NCBI GenBank assembly: GCA_937920635.1
Contig: CAKZUE010000026.1
Span: 62,001-126,000 of the forward strand
DNA from: an uncultured Bryobacteraceae bacterium
GTDB lineage: Bacteria; Acidobacteriota; Terriglobia; Bryobacterales; Bryobacteraceae
Reading direction: 5' to 3'
DNA: 64,000 nt
Every line of letters starts with the position of its first letter. The stretch's first letter is position 1. The notes below the pieces were generated by a model, which saw only the letters and a list, made by a program, of their open reading frames with translations, did no database searches and was not told the origin of the DNA. Shown here one piece after another: positions 19,029 through 28,230 of this stretch. A program made the translations under genes and the position numbers.

Positions 19029-19643
19029 TTATTTCGGATAACCCACGGTTTGGGCCAGGATCACGCGCTGGCTGGGTTTCAGCCCCAACGCCTTGGCCAG
19101 CGGCTCGTGGTCCACCCAGCCGCGGACCACTGTGGCGAGCCCCTCGGAAGCGCAAAACAGATACACGTTCTGTGCGATCGCGCCGGCGGTGACGCCCGAC
19201 CAGACGGCGGACTGCGGGTCGCCTGCGCTCCGGACGGTGTCCTCGACGAAGATCAGGTTGACAGGCGCGGTGAAGACGAAGTCCTGCCGGCCGGCGAGCT
19301 TCCGCAGGTCTCCTTCAGCGGCCCGCACCAGCGCGTGCGCCTTCGCGTCGTAGAGAAAGGCGCCGTGGGCGGTGATCACGTACAGATCGATGGGTTGCCG
19401 GTTATGCGCCGAAGGCGCCGTGCGCTGCCCGCTCGACGGGCGGTTGACACCCCACGCCGCCCACAACAAATTCGACAGAATTTGTTCCGGCAGTTCCTTC
19501 TCGCTGAACGAGCGCACGCTCTTGCGCTGGGCCAGCGCCTCCATCAGCGGCTTGCCGCCCGAGAGGGCGGGTTTGGGCAAGTCCTGGGCCAGCAGCAGCG
19601 GCGCCAGGCAGAGGGATAGAAAAGCGTGTGGCGCTCCGCGCAT
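19029..19643 (-). CDS. Secreted nitroreductase-family protein
   Basis: 204 residues with an N-terminal signal peptide (FLSLCLAPLLLAQ, cleavage near residue 20). A nitroreductase fold follows: RKSVRSFSEKELPEQILSNLLWAAWGVN, the SGQRTAPSAHNRQPIDLYVI substrate/FMN motif, and SGVTAGAIAQNVYLFCASEGLATV. It is clearly paralogous to the next gene downstream. Export makes a cytoplasmic nitro-reduction role unlikely. Function and electron donor are unknown. Confidence 0.83.
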   Translation of the reverse strand: MRGAPHAFLSLCLAPLLLAQDLPKPALSGGKPLMEALAQRKSVRSFSEKELPEQILSNLLWAAWGVNRPSSGQRTAPSAHNRQPIDLYVITAHGAFLYDAKAHALVRAAEGDLRKLAGRQDFVFTAPVNLIFVEDTVRSAGDPQSAVWSGVTAGAIAQNVYLFCASEGLATVVRGWVDHEPLAKALGLKPSQRVILAQTVGYPK

Positions 19644-19741
19644 GGCGTGCCTCCGGGAAACGAGATTTCAGGGCTTTCCGGTCTCATTCTACGCCTGGAG
19701 AGCGGGATCTGAGGCCACCGCGTCCAGGCGCAGCCGTCCGC

Positions 19742-20554
19742 TCAGAGACCCTGTCCGGCCAGCCATTCGAGCAGGATGCGGTTCACTTCATCGGGCTTCT
19801 CCATGTGGAGAAAATGGCCCGTGTCCGGCACGCGGATCACCGAGGCGCGCGGGAACCGCCTGCGCAGGCTCTCCTCCGTCAGATACGTGCTTGAGGCGGC
19901 GGCGATCTCGACAAAAGGCACGTCGATCACGCCCTCGCGCCACACCGCAGGATCCGCCATGCCGCGCATCGCGCCCGCCGCCACTTCCGCCCGCGTGCCA
20001 AGCATCACGGTTTCGATCTTGCGGCGGACCTCCGGCATCGTGGCGGGCGTGAACATCCCCTGCACCATCCTGGTTCGCGCCTCCATCGCGCCCGGCCCCT
20101 CGAACCGCGCGGCCAGGGCTTCCAGCGGCTTCGATGCGCCCGGCTCCGGGAAGAAGGCGTCCACGGCGACGATGGCCTGCACCTTCTGCGGATACAGCCG
20201 CGCGAATTCGAGCATCACCGCGCCGCCCATCGAATGCCCTGCAAGAATCGCCTTGCGCGCCTTCTCTTTCTCGAGCACGGCGTTCACCGCACGGGCAAAG
20301 CGCCCCATTGAGTAGTCCGGCGCCGCGCCGCTGCGTCCGTGTCCCGGCAGATCGACGGCCAGAACACGGTACTGCGCCTTCAGCGCCGCTGTCTGCGCGT
20401 CCCAAAACGTGTGGTCGCACGTCCAGCCGTGGATCAGCACAATGGTGGAAGGCCCGCGCCCGGCGGCTGTGTAGTGGATCCTGGCTCCGTCCAGCAGAGC
20501 TGTTCCGGCCAGCACGGGGAGGCCAAGAACGAAGATTGCCACACTGCGCATCAC
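19742..20554 (-). CDS. Secreted alpha/beta-fold hydrolase
   Basis: 270 residues with a short signal peptide (VAIFVLGLPVLAGTALL). The hydrolase core follows: LIHGWTCDHTFWD (oxyanion loop), DLPGHGRSG, nucleophile elbow AGHSMGGAV (Ser near residue 103), a central Asp in VDAFFP, and the catalytic His in PDTGHFLHMEKPDEV. It is a typical esterase/lipase-like member of the alpha/beta hydrolase superfamily acting outside the cytoplasm; the substrate cannot be told. It is separated by about 100 bases from the nitroreductase pair. Confidence 0.85.
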   Translation of the reverse strand: MMRSVAIFVLGLPVLAGTALLDGARIHYTAAGRGPSTIVLIHGWTCDHTFWDAQTAALKAQYRVLAVDLPGHGRSGAAPDYSMGRFARAVNAVLEKEKARKAILAGHSMGGAVMLEFARLYPQKVQAIVAVDAFFPEPGASKPLEALAARFEGPGAMEARTRMVQGMFTPATMPEVRRKIETVMLGTRAEVAAGAMRGMADPAVWREGVIDVPFVEIAAASSTYLTEESLRRRFPRASVIRVPDTGHFLHMEKPDEVNRILLEWLAGQGL

Positions 20555-20682
20555 CCGATTCTACCTTCCGGTAGTGCGGACCGGCAGCACCGGCCGGCCG
20601 GGCGGGCGCCGGACGCCGTGTGCCCGCGGGCAGCATGGCGCTCCGCCTTTCACGGGCCTATACTCGGAGCGAGGATCCTGTC

Positions 20683-21144
20683 ATGCATGCTCACCGAATC
20701 TGGCTGCTTGCGTTTGTGTTGCTGTGGGCCTGCTCTGCGGCGCCCGCCGGGCAGGCGGAGAAAAAGATCGGCGTGAAAGAGCTTCCGCCGGCCGTGCGCG
20801 AGGCTTTCGAAAAACAGTTTCCGCAGGCCCGTGTCTCGGGCGTATCGGAAGAGAAACAACCGGGCGCCGTCGTCTACGAGATCGAGAGCCTGTGGCGCGG
20901 GCGGCACTACGACGTGACGTACAAGCCCGATGGCGCTCTCGTTTCCGTCGAAGAAACCATCCCCATGGGGGAGGTCCCGGCCGCCGTGACGGCCGCGCTG
21001 AAAAAGGAATTCCCCTCGGCAAAAGTCATCCGCGCTGAGAAAATCACTGAAGGCGGCGTCCTGAGCTACGAGTTCCAGCTCAAAGGCGGCCCGAAGAAAG
21101 AAGCCAAATTTTCCGCAGACGGCAAGCTTTTGGAAACGGAATAG
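20683..21144 (+). CDS. Secreted PepSY-like protein with two repeats
   Basis: A 153-residue exported protein. The signal peptide (IWLLAFVLLWACSAAPAG) is followed by two copies of a PepSY-like unit, one starting LPPAVREAFEKQFPQARV and one VPAAVTAALKKEFPSAKV. Each ends in a beta-rich half (YEIESLWRGRHYDVTYKPDG and YEFQLKGGPKKEAKFSADG). Such proteins are periplasmic and of unknown function; some bind or inhibit secreted enzymes. Start at 20683 places the signal peptide properly. A TATACT -10-like box lies at 20659-20664. Confidence 0.8.
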   Translation: MHAHRIWLLAFVLLWACSAAPAGQAEKKIGVKELPPAVREAFEKQFPQARVSGVSEEKQPGAVVYEIESLWRGRHYDVTYKPDGALVSVEETIPMGEVPAAVTAALKKEFPSAKVIRAEKITEGGVLSYEFQLKGGPKKEAKFSADGKLLETE

Positions 21145-21366
21145 GACGGCGACAGCGAAAACAGTTGTGACTCATGCCACCGCCGGCGGCGCGCAACAGC
21201 ATCGCCAGTGCGGCACACCGTTGATTCCCGGCGGGCTTTTGTTCAACGCCGTCCTTCGTGCGCGGCACAGAAGCGTGCTGGCGCCGCCTTCACGCGCGGT
21301 TCACTGCCGCGAGCGAAGCCGCCGCAGGCCGCGGGACCGGTCGGTTGCCGGCGCAAAACGCAACGC

Positions 21367-21405
21367 GGAAAACTGGTGCCAGGCGGGCCTGTCCCCACTT
21401 TTTCC
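21367..21405. repeat. Palindromic repeat copy B
   Basis: Imperfect palindrome with the centre CAGGC-GG-GCCTG and T-rich right end CCCCACTTTTTCC. It has one A fewer in the left A-run than copies C and D. It is the end block of the longer element that starts at 21268. Confidence 0.85.
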
Positions 21406-21557
21406 TTCACTTTTTGTCCAGCGGCCATGCCGGGATGGGGCTGCCAGACCGGGCCGCGAGTCCGCTACAAGGGAAGCACCCGGCCAAGACCGGGGGACGC
21501 CGTGGAGGGGACCGTGCCGGGCGGAGGCCGCAGGACCGGGCGGGGCCAGGAAGGGCC

Positions 21558-21598
21558 GGAAAAACTGGTGCCAGGCGGGCCTGTCCCCACTTTTTTCC
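21558..21598. repeat. Palindromic repeat copy C
   Basis: Left arm GGAAAAACTGGTGCCAGGC, centre GG, right arm GCCTGTCCCCACTTTTTTCC. The arms pair at 16 of 19 positions. It is nearly identical to copy D, which starts 14 bases further on. Confidence 0.88.
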
Positions 21599-21611
21599 CC
21601 ACTTTTTGCGC

Positions 21612-21652
21612 GGAAAAACTGGTGCCAGGCGGGCCTGTCCCCACTTTTGTCC
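21612..21652. repeat. Palindromic repeat copy D
   Basis: Same left arm as copy C. The right arm differs by ACTTTTGTCC in place of ACTTTTTCC. It ends 10 bases before the stop of the convergent nuclease/phosphatase gene. Confidence 0.88.
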
Positions 21653-21661
21653 CCAGTTTTG

Positions 21662-22492
21662 TTACGGGATTTCAAAGACCGCCAGCACGGGGAAATGGTC
21701 CGAGGGAAACACGTTCCCCTTGCGGTCCGTGATCGTCTCCGCGGAGACGGCTTTCCACGGAGCGCGGTAGAGAATCCAGTCGATGCGCCCGGGGCGCGGT
21801 TTGCCGCTGAAGCCATGGAAGGTGTCCTCCGGCCCCGTGCGCGTGGCTGCGTCGGGCCACGCATCGCGGAGGTTCTGCGCCAGCACCTGATGCACCGCGC
21901 CGCCGGCAGGCGAGTTGAAGTCTCCCGTGAGCACCACCGGTTCGTCATTGTCCAGCAGCCCGACGCGGCAGGCAAGCAGCATCGCGCTCCTCAGCCGCGC
22001 CGTCTCATCCACATCGCGGTGCGCGAAATGCGTGTTGAAATACCGGAAGCGTTTTCCGGTGCCGGAAATTTCAAAAACCGCCCAGGTGACCATGCGCGGC
22101 AGGCTCATATTCCAGGAAATGCTGCCGGGTTTTTCCGGCGTCACCGAGAGCCAGAAATCGCCATTTTCCACCAGGCGCAGCCGGTCTTTCCGGTAAAACA
22201 CGCCCATGTGTTCGTCCTCGTGATTGCCCCGGCGGCTCAGTCCGAACCAGGCGTATTCGGGCAGCTTCTCCACGATGTACTGGCCCTGCTCGTAAAACAG
22301 CTCCTGGGTTCCGATCACGTCGGGGCGGCGCGAGCGGATGGTTTCCACCAGGAGATCGCGCCGGGCGGACCACACGTTGGCGCCGTCGCCCGGGTTGGGA
22401 TAGCGGACGTTGAATGTCATCACGCGCAGCGATTCGGCCGCGGGGCACAGGCTCGCCAGATGGAGAGCCAGCAGGAAGAAGATGGAGCGCAT
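21662..22492 (-). CDS. Secreted endonuclease/exonuclease/phosphatase-family protein
   Basis: 276 residues with a signal peptide (SIFFLLALHLASLCPAAE). The metal-dependent phosphoesterase fold follows: LRVMTFNVRYP, IGTQELFYEQ (catalytic Glu), HFAHRDVDE, VLTGDFNSPAGG (Asp-Asn pair), and PSDHFPVLAVFEI (catalytic Asp-His). This set matches the EEP superfamily branch of small secreted proteins often described as endonuclease/exonuclease/phosphatases. Substrate (sugar-phosphate, lipid or nucleic acid) is undetermined. The start is ATG 22492, 23 bases from the divergent epimerase-type gene. Confidence 0.88.
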   Translation of the reverse strand: MRSIFFLLALHLASLCPAAESLRVMTFNVRYPNPGDGANVWSARRDLLVETIRSRRPDVIGTQELFYEQGQYIVEKLPEYAWFGLSRRGNHEDEHMGVFYRKDRLRLVENGDFWLSVTPEKPGSISWNMSLPRMVTWAVFEISGTGKRFRYFNTHFAHRDVDETARLRSAMLLACRVGLLDNDEPVVLTGDFNSPAGGAVHQVLAQNLRDAWPDAATRTGPEDTFHGFSGKPRPGRIDWILYRAPWKAVSAETITDRKGNVFPSDHFPVLAVFEIP

Positions 22493-22500
22493 GTCTTCGT

Positions 22501-22508
22501 TATACAAT
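22501..22508 (+). promoter_or_regulatory. TATACAAT -10 box for a probably leaderless transcript
   Basis: TATACAAT ends 7 bases before the ATG at 22516, within a 23-bp divergent gap that leaves no room for a ribosome-binding site. Confidence 0.5.
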
Positions 22509-22515
22509 CGCGGGC

Positions 22516-23784
22516 ATGAGGATGCTGGCCGTGCTTCTGCTCGTGTCAGCCGCGGCTGCCGCCCAAACGCCCAAGGTGGCGGAGTTCGCTCCGCGGCTGG
22601 AGCGGATGCTGATGGACAACATCCTGAAGTTCTGGCATCCGCAAACGCTCGACCGCGAGCACGGGGGCTACCGCCTCAACCACGACCCGCGCGGCGCCTG
22701 GAAGGGCGATGCGCCCAAGGCGCTGGTGACGCAGGCGCGCATGGTGTGGTTCTTCGCCCGCATGGCGCGCGCCGGATACGGCGACAGCAAGCAGATGCTG
22801 GATGCGGCGGACCACGGCTACCGCTTCCTGTTGGAGCGCATGCGGGACCCCCGTCACGGCGGCTTTTACTGGCGCGTCGACGCCACAGGCCTTAAGGTGC
22901 TCGCGCCGAAGAAACACCTCTACGGGCAATCGTTCGCCCTGTATGCGTTGAGCGAGTTCGCCATGGCCTCGGGGCGGAAGGACGTTCGCGATGAAGCCGT
23001 GCGGCTGTTCGGACTGCTCGAGGAGAAAGCCCACGACCGGCGCCATGGCGGCTATCTCGAGTTCTTCAACGAAGACTGGACGGCGCCGCCGCCGGGAGAG
23101 CTTGGCTACATGGGCGTGGACAGCGGCATGAAGCTGATGAACACGCATCTCCACCTGATGGAAGCGATGACCTCGTTCTACCGGGCCACCGGCCTCCCTC
23201 TGGCGCGCGAACGCCTGATCGAGCTGATCACCATTGAAGGCTCGGCCGTGGTGCGGCGGCCCTGGGGCGCCTGTTCGGACCGGCACCGCCGGGACTGGAC
23301 CGCGGTTCTCGATGGGCCGGGAAGCCGCGCCAGTTACGGACACGACCTCGAGAACATCTGGCTGCTGGAAGACGCGCTGCGCGCCGCCGGTTTGCCCGTC
23401 GAACCGTGGCTCGAGTTCTTCCGCCAGAACTTCGACTACTCGATGCGCTTTGGCTGGGATTCGCGCGATGGCGGATTCTGGGACTGGGGGCCGCTGGGCA
23501 AGCCCGCCGAGAGCCGCGTCAAGGTCTGGTGGGTGCAGGCGGAGGCGTTGGTGAGCGCGCTGACCATGTACAAGCTGACAGGCGGCAGGCAGTACATGGA
23601 TGTCTTCGCCAGGACCTGGAGCTTTATCGAGAAACACATGGCGGATGGCGAGCGAGGCGAATGGTGGCCGCAGGTGGATGAGAAACTCAACGCGGTCGGC
23701 AACAAGGCGGGCGAATGGAAGGCGGCATACCACAACGGCCGGGCGATGATCGAGTGTCTGGCGATTCTCAGGGGGTTGTCATGA
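22516..23784 (+). CDS. Secreted N-acylglucosamine 2-epimerase (AGE) family protein
   Basis: 422 residues. A signal peptide ([17 protein letters not shown]) precedes an (alpha/alpha)6-barrel of the AGE/cellobiose 2-epimerase family. Visible motifs include [62 protein letters not shown] and [15 protein letters not shown], with the His residues used for proton transfer in this family. An exported epimerase-fold protein suggests action on sugars outside the cytoplasm; the exact reaction is unknown. The stop overlaps the start of the DUF1080 gene (ATGA), giving a coupled carbohydrate-type pair. Confidence 0.87.
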   Translation: MRMLAVLLLVSAAAAAQTPKVAEFAPRLERMLMDNILKFWHPQTLDREHGGYRLNHDPRGAWKGDAPKALVTQARMVWFFARMARAGYGDSKQMLDAADHGYRFLLERMRDPRHGGFYWRVDATGLKVLAPKKHLYGQSFALYALSEFAMASGRKDVRDEAVRLFGLLEEKAHDRRHGGYLEFFNEDWTAPPPGELGYMGVDSGMKLMNTHLHLMEAMTSFYRATGLPLARERLIELITIEGSAVVRRPWGACSDRHRRDWTAVLDGPGSRASYGHDLENIWLLEDALRAAGLPVEPWLEFFRQNFDYSMRFGWDSRDGGFWDWGPLGKPAESRVKVWWVQAEALVSALTMYKLTGGRQYMDVFARTWSFIEKHMADGERGEWWPQVDEKLNAVGNKAGEWKAAYHNGRAMIECLAILRGLS

Positions 23785-24428
23785 TGAGATGGACTCGCAG
23801 GACGTGGCTGGCGGCGCTGGCCGTTCCGCCGCTGGCGAAGGCCGCCGAAGAAGGCTTTGCTCCGCTGTTCGACGGCAAGACTCTGAACGGCTGGATCCTG
23901 GTTGCCGGCAAGGGGCGCGGCTACATCGTCGAGGACGGCGTGATCGTCTGTCCGGAGGATGGCGGCGGCAATCTCTATACCGAGAAAGAGTATGCCGATT
24001 TCGTGCTGCGCCTGGAGTGGCGGCTTTGGGAGGGAGGCAACAACGGCATCGGCATCCGCGCCCCGCTGGAGGGCGACGCGGCTTACGCCGGCATGGAGAT
24101 CCAGATTCTGGACGATGAGGCGCCGGTCTACCAGAAGATGCGGCTGAAGCCCGCTCAGTACACCGGTTCCGTCTACGACGTCTTTCCCGCCAGGCGCGGG
24201 TACGTGCGCCGCAATGGCGAGTGGAACGAGATGGAAATCCGGGCGGAAGGGCGCAGGATCCAGGTTCGCCTGAACGGACAGCAGATCACGGATGCCAACC
24301 TGGACGAGGTGAAGGATCCCGAAGTGCTCAGGAAGCACCCGGGCCTCCAGCGCCGCTCCGGCCACATCGGATTCCTCGGCCACGGGACCAGGGTCGAGTT
24401 CCGAAACATCCGCATCCGGACCCTGTGA
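23781..24428 (+). CDS. Secreted DUF1080 family protein (3-keto-disaccharide hydrolase domain)
   Basis: 215 residues with a signal peptide ([16 protein letters not shown], Tat-like RR). The DUF1080 beta-sandwich has its hallmark [13 protein letters not shown] at the start. [32 protein letters not shown] and [20 protein letters not shown] follow. Some DUF1080 proteins hydrolyse 3-keto-disaccharides and others are lectin-like, so the role here is open. Its ATG overlaps the AGE-family stop. Confidence 0.88.
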   Translation: MMRWTRRTWLAALAVPPLAKAAEEGFAPLFDGKTLNGWILVAGKGRGYIVEDGVIVCPEDGGGNLYTEKEYADFVLRLEWRLWEGGNNGIGIRAPLEGDAAYAGMEIQILDDEAPVYQKMRLKPAQYTGSVYDVFPARRGYVRRNGEWNEMEIRAEGRRIQVRLNGQQITDANLDEVKDPEVLRKHPGLQRRSGHIGFLGHGTRVEFRNIRIRTL

Positions 24429-24473
24429 GGCGCGTCCGTCTGCGACACCACAGTTGAGCGAGGAGGACCCCGA

Positions 24474-27326
24474 CTGACGACGGAAACCTTCGGCATCGCC
24501 CTGGCGGCCGCAGCCGGCGGCGCCGCCACCGTCTGGCTGGCGGGCTGGCTGCGCTCCAGCCTTTCGAAAAAGACCGCGCAACAATGGCGGCAATGGGGTT
24601 CCCTGCTGGACGCGATGCCCGTGCTGGCCGGCGTCAAGGACCGCACCGGCCGTTATGTATTCGTGAACCGCGCCATGGCCGAGTGGTTCAGGGCCCGCGG
24701 CGTGGAACTGGCCGGCCAGCGGGACACGGACGTCCTTCCGCCCGCCATTGCCGCTTTTGTCCGTGAAGCGGAAGAGAGGCTGCTGCGCGGCGAGGAGACG
24801 CTGCTCGAATCCGAGTGCAATCAGGCCGAGTGGCTCCCAGGCTCGGGCGAGGGCCGGTGGCTGCTGAAGAAAGTCCTTCTGCCCGGCACGCCATGGGGCG
24901 AGGCCATTCTGGTCATCGCCCAGGAAGTTACCGAGCTGCACCTCGCGCAGGTGGAGCTTGCCAGGCAACGCGACTTCGTTCAGGCTGTGCTCGACAGCAG
25001 CCGGGCGCTGATCTTCGTCCTCGACGCGGCGGGCAGAGTCGTCCGCTGGAACCGCGAGTGCGAGCGCGCCACCGGATACCACGAATCGGAATGCCGCGGC
25101 AGGATGTTCGCCGAAGCGCTCGGCGCCCCGGAAAGCAAGGCCGACCTGCAGCACGCCTTCGCGCGCATTCTGGCAGGGGAAAAGGTGGAAGGCGAGCCGG
25201 CCGAGATCCTCGCCCGCGACGGGAGCCGGCTCATGCTGACCCTCTCCGGCGCAGCCGTCCGCGATGATCGCGGAGATCCCGAATGGGTGGTCCTCACCGG
25301 GATCGACCGCACTGCAGAGCGCCAGGCTGAGGCCCTGCGCAAAGACCTTGCCCGCGAGCTGGAAGCGATCTGGAAAAACAGCCTGGACGCGATGGCTTTC
25401 CTCGACCGCTCCGGCCGCATCGTGGCGGCCAATCCGGCCTTCTGCCGGCTGACTGGAACCGAAGAAGGGGCGGCCGCCGGTGCGTGGCTCACGGATTTGA
25501 TGGCGGAATGGCCCGGCTTTGAATCGGCCGAGCTGGAGCGATTCCGCGACTTATTTGAGCGGCGTGTTGTCGAGCCCTTCACCACGCGCGAAGTGCGCCT
25601 CAAGGACGGACGCCGTGTCTGGCTCGAGCTGGCGAGCGCATTTGTGCCCCGCACCGGCGACCATCCGCTGCTGCTGATTTCGGCCCGGGACATCACCAGC
25701 CGTGTCCGCGGCGAGCAGGAGCTGCGCGCCGCCAACGAGTTTCTGGAAACCACGGCCCAGTGGGCGCGAGAGCTGGCGGCCAAAGCGGAATCGGCCAGCG
25801 CGGCCAAGACGGAGTTTCTGGCCCATGTCAGCCATGAACTGCGCACACCGATCAACGCCATTCTCGGGCTCCTCGAACTGACCCTTCAATCGCCGCTCGC
25901 CGAACCGCAGCGCGAGAGCCTCGAAATGGCCCGGGAGTCCGCCGAGTCGCTCCTCGGTCTGGTCGACGATCTGCTCGACGTGGCCAAGGCCGAGTCCGGG
26001 CGCCTGAGTTGTTCTCCCGCGCCTGTGCGTCTGCGGGAGGTGCTGAACGGCGTCATGCGGCTGATGGTCCACCGCGGGGCGGCGAAAGGCCTGCAAGTGC
26101 GCTGGCGCGCCGCCGAAGATGTGCCGGATGCCGTGCTGGCCGACGGGGCAAGGCTGCGCCAGGTGATCGCCAATCTGGTGGGCAACGCGCTGAAATACAC
26201 CCGGCAGGGCTCCATCGATCTGGAAGTGGAGCGCATCGGCTGCCCTGAGCAGCCCAGGCTGCGCTTCGTGGTGCGGGACACCGGTTGCGGCATTTCGCCG
26301 GAGCGCTGGCAGGAGATCTTCCAGCCTTTTGTCCGTTTGCAGGAGGAGTCCGGCGCCGGCACCGGCCTGGGTCTGACCATCTCAGCCAGTCTTGTCGAAT
26401 TGATGGGCGGGAGGCTGTTCGTGAGCAGCCAGCCCGGCGAGGGCACGCAGTTCGGCTTCACGATTCCGCTTGTGGAGGTTTCGCCGGATCAGGCGCCGGC
26501 CGACCCGCCCGCGGCCGGCCACACTGCCGCTGCCGTGCAGCGCCGGGGCCGCATCCTCGTCGCCGAGGACAATCCGCTCAACCAGCAGGTCATCCGGAGA
26601 CTGCTCGAGAGCCACGGCTTCTCCGTCGAGCTGGTCTCCGACGGCCCTTCCGCCGTGCGCGCGGCTTTGAGCGGCACCCATGATCTGGTGTTGATGGACG
26701 TGCAGATGCCGGGGCTGGACGGCTGGCAGGCGGCGCGGGCGATCCGGGAGCAGGAGCCTCCGGGACGCCGGATCCCGATCCTTGCCATGACCGCCCGCGC
26801 CATGGAGGAAGATGCGGCAGCCTGCCACGCCGCCGGCATGGACGGCTACCTCGCCAAGCCCGTCCGGATGCAGGAGGTACTCGCGGCTCTGGCGGAGCAC
26901 CTGCCCGCCTCTTCCGCGCCCCCCGGCGGGCCTGAATCGTGGGAGAATCATGACTTGCGAGAGACGGGACTCCCGGAGCATCCTGTGAAGTACCTCGATG
27001 TGGATGGCGCATTGGACAGGCTCGGCGGCGACCGCGCGCTGCTGGCCGAGCTGGCCGGCCTGTTCCGCGAGGAAGGGCCGCGTTTGCTCGGGGAAGCCGA
27101 ACAGGCGCTCGCCGCCGGCGACGCCGCCGCGTTGCAGAACGCCGCGCATCAACTCAAGGGGCTTCTGGCGCAGTTCTGCGCCGCCAAAGCCCGCGAAGCA
27201 GCCTGGCAGCTCGAACTGGAAGCGCGCCGTGCGGATCTCCTGGCTGCCGCGCCCCGCCTGGAAGCCCTGCGCCAGCGCCTCGGCGAGGTCCTGCCCGAGC
27301 TCAGCCGCCTCGCCGAAGAGAGTTGA
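24474..27326 (+). CDS. Hybrid sensor histidine kinase: PAS, HisKA, HATPase, receiver, HPt
   Basis: About 950 residues. One N-terminal helix ([20 protein letters not shown]) anchors three PAS-type domains (about 45-160, 165-285, 290-420). Then come HisKA with AHVSHELRTPINAILGLLEL (His near 450), HATPase with NLVGNALKYT and GAGTGLGLTI, a receiver with the Asp in VLMDVQMPG (near 741), and an HPt domain with NAAHQLKGLLAQF (His near 890). A complete phosphorelay is thus on one chain. The first ATG (24615) cuts into the first PAS domain. CTG 24474 with AGGAGGA 6 bases upstream restores the domain and membrane anchor, so I take CTG as the start. Ligand unknown. Confidence 0.88.
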   Translation: MTTETFGIALAAAAGGAATVWLAGWLRSSLSKKTAQQWRQWGSLLDAMPVLAGVKDRTGRYVFVNRAMAEWFRARGVELAGQRDTDVLPPAIAAFVREAEERLLRGEETLLESECNQAEWLPGSGEGRWLLKKVLLPGTPWGEAILVIAQEVTELHLAQVELARQRDFVQAVLDSSRALIFVLDAAGRVVRWNRECERATGYHESECRGRMFAEALGAPESKADLQHAFARILAGEKVEGEPAEILARDGSRLMLTLSGAAVRDDRGDPEWVVLTGIDRTAERQAEALRKDLARELEAIWKNSLDAMAFLDRSGRIVAANPAFCRLTGTEEGAAAGAWLTDLMAEWPGFESAELERFRDLFERRVVEPFTTREVRLKDGRRVWLELASAFVPRTGDHPLLLISARDITSRVRGEQELRAANEFLETTAQWARELAAKAESASAAKTEFLAHVSHELRTPINAILGLLELTLQSPLAEPQRESLEMARESAESLLGLVDDLLDVAKAESGRLSCSPAPVRLREVLNGVMRLMVHRGAAKGLQVRWRAAEDVPDAVLADGARLRQVIANLVGNALKYTRQGSIDLEVERIGCPEQPRLRFVVRDTGCGISPERWQEIFQPFVRLQEESGAGTGLGLTISASLVELMGGRLFVSSQPGEGTQFGFTIPLVEVSPDQAPADPPAAGHTAAAVQRRGRILVAEDNPLNQQVIRRLLESHGFSVELVSDGPSAVRAALSGTHDLVLMDVQMPGLDGWQAARAIREQEPPGRRIPILAMTARAMEEDAAACHAAGMDGYLAKPVRMQEVLAALAEHLPASSAPPGGPESWENHDLRETGLPEHPVKYLDVDGALDRLGGDRALLAELAGLFREEGPRLLGEAEQALAAGDAAALQNAAHQLKGLLAQFCAAKAREAAWQLELEARRADLLAAAPRLEALRQRLGEVLPELSRLAEES

Positions 27327-27352
27327 GCGGGGGCTCCCGCCCCCCGGTTTGC

Positions 27353-27358
27353 TATATT
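27353..27358 (+). promoter_or_regulatory. TATATT -10-like box upstream of mqnD
   Basis: TATATT lies 16 bases before ATG 27375 and 34 bases before ATG 27393. It follows a short GC-rich hairpin (GCGGG...CCCGC, 27327-27340) after the kinase gene. No convincing -35 was found. Confidence 0.35.
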
Positions 27359-27392
27359 GAAACTTCCTCTCCCTATGCAGCCATCGTCACCC

Positions 27393-28220
27393 ATGGAAAT
27401 CGTCTGCGCCCACAGTCCCGACAGCGACGACGCTTTCATGTTCTACGCGCTGGCGACGAAGAAATTGCGCAGCCGCCTGATCTCGTTCCGCCATGTCCTG
27501 AGCGACATCGAAACCCTGAATCAGAAGGCGATGGCCGGCGAATATGAACTCACGGCCATCTCATACCACGCCTATCCTTACGTCGCCGACAAATACATGC
27601 TGCTCGCCAGCGGCTCCAGCGTGGGCGACGGCTATGGCCCCATGGTGGTGGCTGCTTCGCCGCTGGAAGTGCAGGACCTGAAAGGCAAGCGCATCGCGGT
27701 GCCCGGCAAGCTCACCACGGCTTACCTGGCGCTGAAAATCCTCGAACCGGACTTCGAAGCCGTGTTCGTGCCCTTCGACAGCATTCTCGATGCGCTGCGC
27801 GACAAGGCCGCCGACGCGGGACTGGTGATTCACGAAGCCCAGTTGACTTATGCCAAGGGCGGCTTCCATCAGGTGGTCGATCTCGGCCGCTGGTTCAAGA
27901 GCGCCTACAATCTCCCGCTGCCGCTCGGCGCCAACGCGCTGCTGCGGACGCTGCCTGAGGAGATCCGCGCCGAGTGCTGCCGCATGATGCGGGAAAGCAT
28001 CCTCTATGCGCTTGAAAACCACGAAGAGGCCCTGAATTACGCGCTGCAATTCGCCCGCGACATGGAGCCGGTGCTGGCGGAGAAATTCGTGGGCATGTAC
28101 GTGAACCATTTCACCGTGGATGCAGGCGACGTGTTGCCGCAGGCGGCGCAGAAGCTGCTCGACCTCGGCTTCGAAGCGGGCATCATCCCGAAGCGAGTGG
28201 AAGTGGAGTTTGTCCGTTAG
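27393..28220 (+). CDS. mqnD: 1,4-dihydroxy-6-naphthoate synthase, futalosine menaquinone pathway
   Basis: 275 residues of the MqnA/MqnD periplasmic-binding-protein-like fold, without a signal peptide. EIVCAHSPDSDDAFMFYAL matches the MqnD opening. Other matches are TAISYHAYPYVADKYMLL, KRIAVPGKLTTAYLALKI, VPFDSILDALRDKAADAGLVIHEAQLTY (the catalytic His in VIHEAQ) and the GRWFKSAYNLPLPLGANAL segment. MqnD converts cyclic de-hypoxanthine futalosine to 1,4-dihydroxy-6-naphthoate, so menaquinone is probably made by the futalosine route. ATG 27393 fits the family N-terminus; ATG 27375 is an alternative. MqnA is a less likely identity. Confidence 0.85.
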   Translation: MEIVCAHSPDSDDAFMFYALATKKLRSRLISFRHVLSDIETLNQKAMAGEYELTAISYHAYPYVADKYMLLASGSSVGDGYGPMVVAASPLEVQDLKGKRIAVPGKLTTAYLALKILEPDFEAVFVPFDSILDALRDKAADAGLVIHEAQLTYAKGGFHQVVDLGRWFKSAYNLPLPLGANALLRTLPEEIRAECCRMMRESILYALENHEEALNYALQFARDMEPVLAEKFVGMYVNHFTVDAGDVLPQAAQKLLDLGFEAGIIPKRVEVEFVR

Positions 28221-28230
28221 GCGGATCCGC

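Larger units (their letters stand above)
21145..21661. other. 517-bp convergent intergenic island rich in palindromic repeats
   Basis: No credible gene: every frame here is short or repeat-derived. It contains three copies of the palindromic repeat (B, C, D) and a longer element (21268-21405) shared with 42604-42743. The stretch between copies B and C (21420-21550) is G-rich and has no recognisable content. The region separates the PepSY-like gene from the convergent nuclease/phosphatase gene. Confidence 0.7.

Noticed and set aside
21367-21652. CRISPR array from the three near-identical units
   Set aside because: Spacing is irregular (about 150 and 14 bases), the units are palindromic with T-rich ends, there are no cas genes, and copies occur elsewhere in both orientations.
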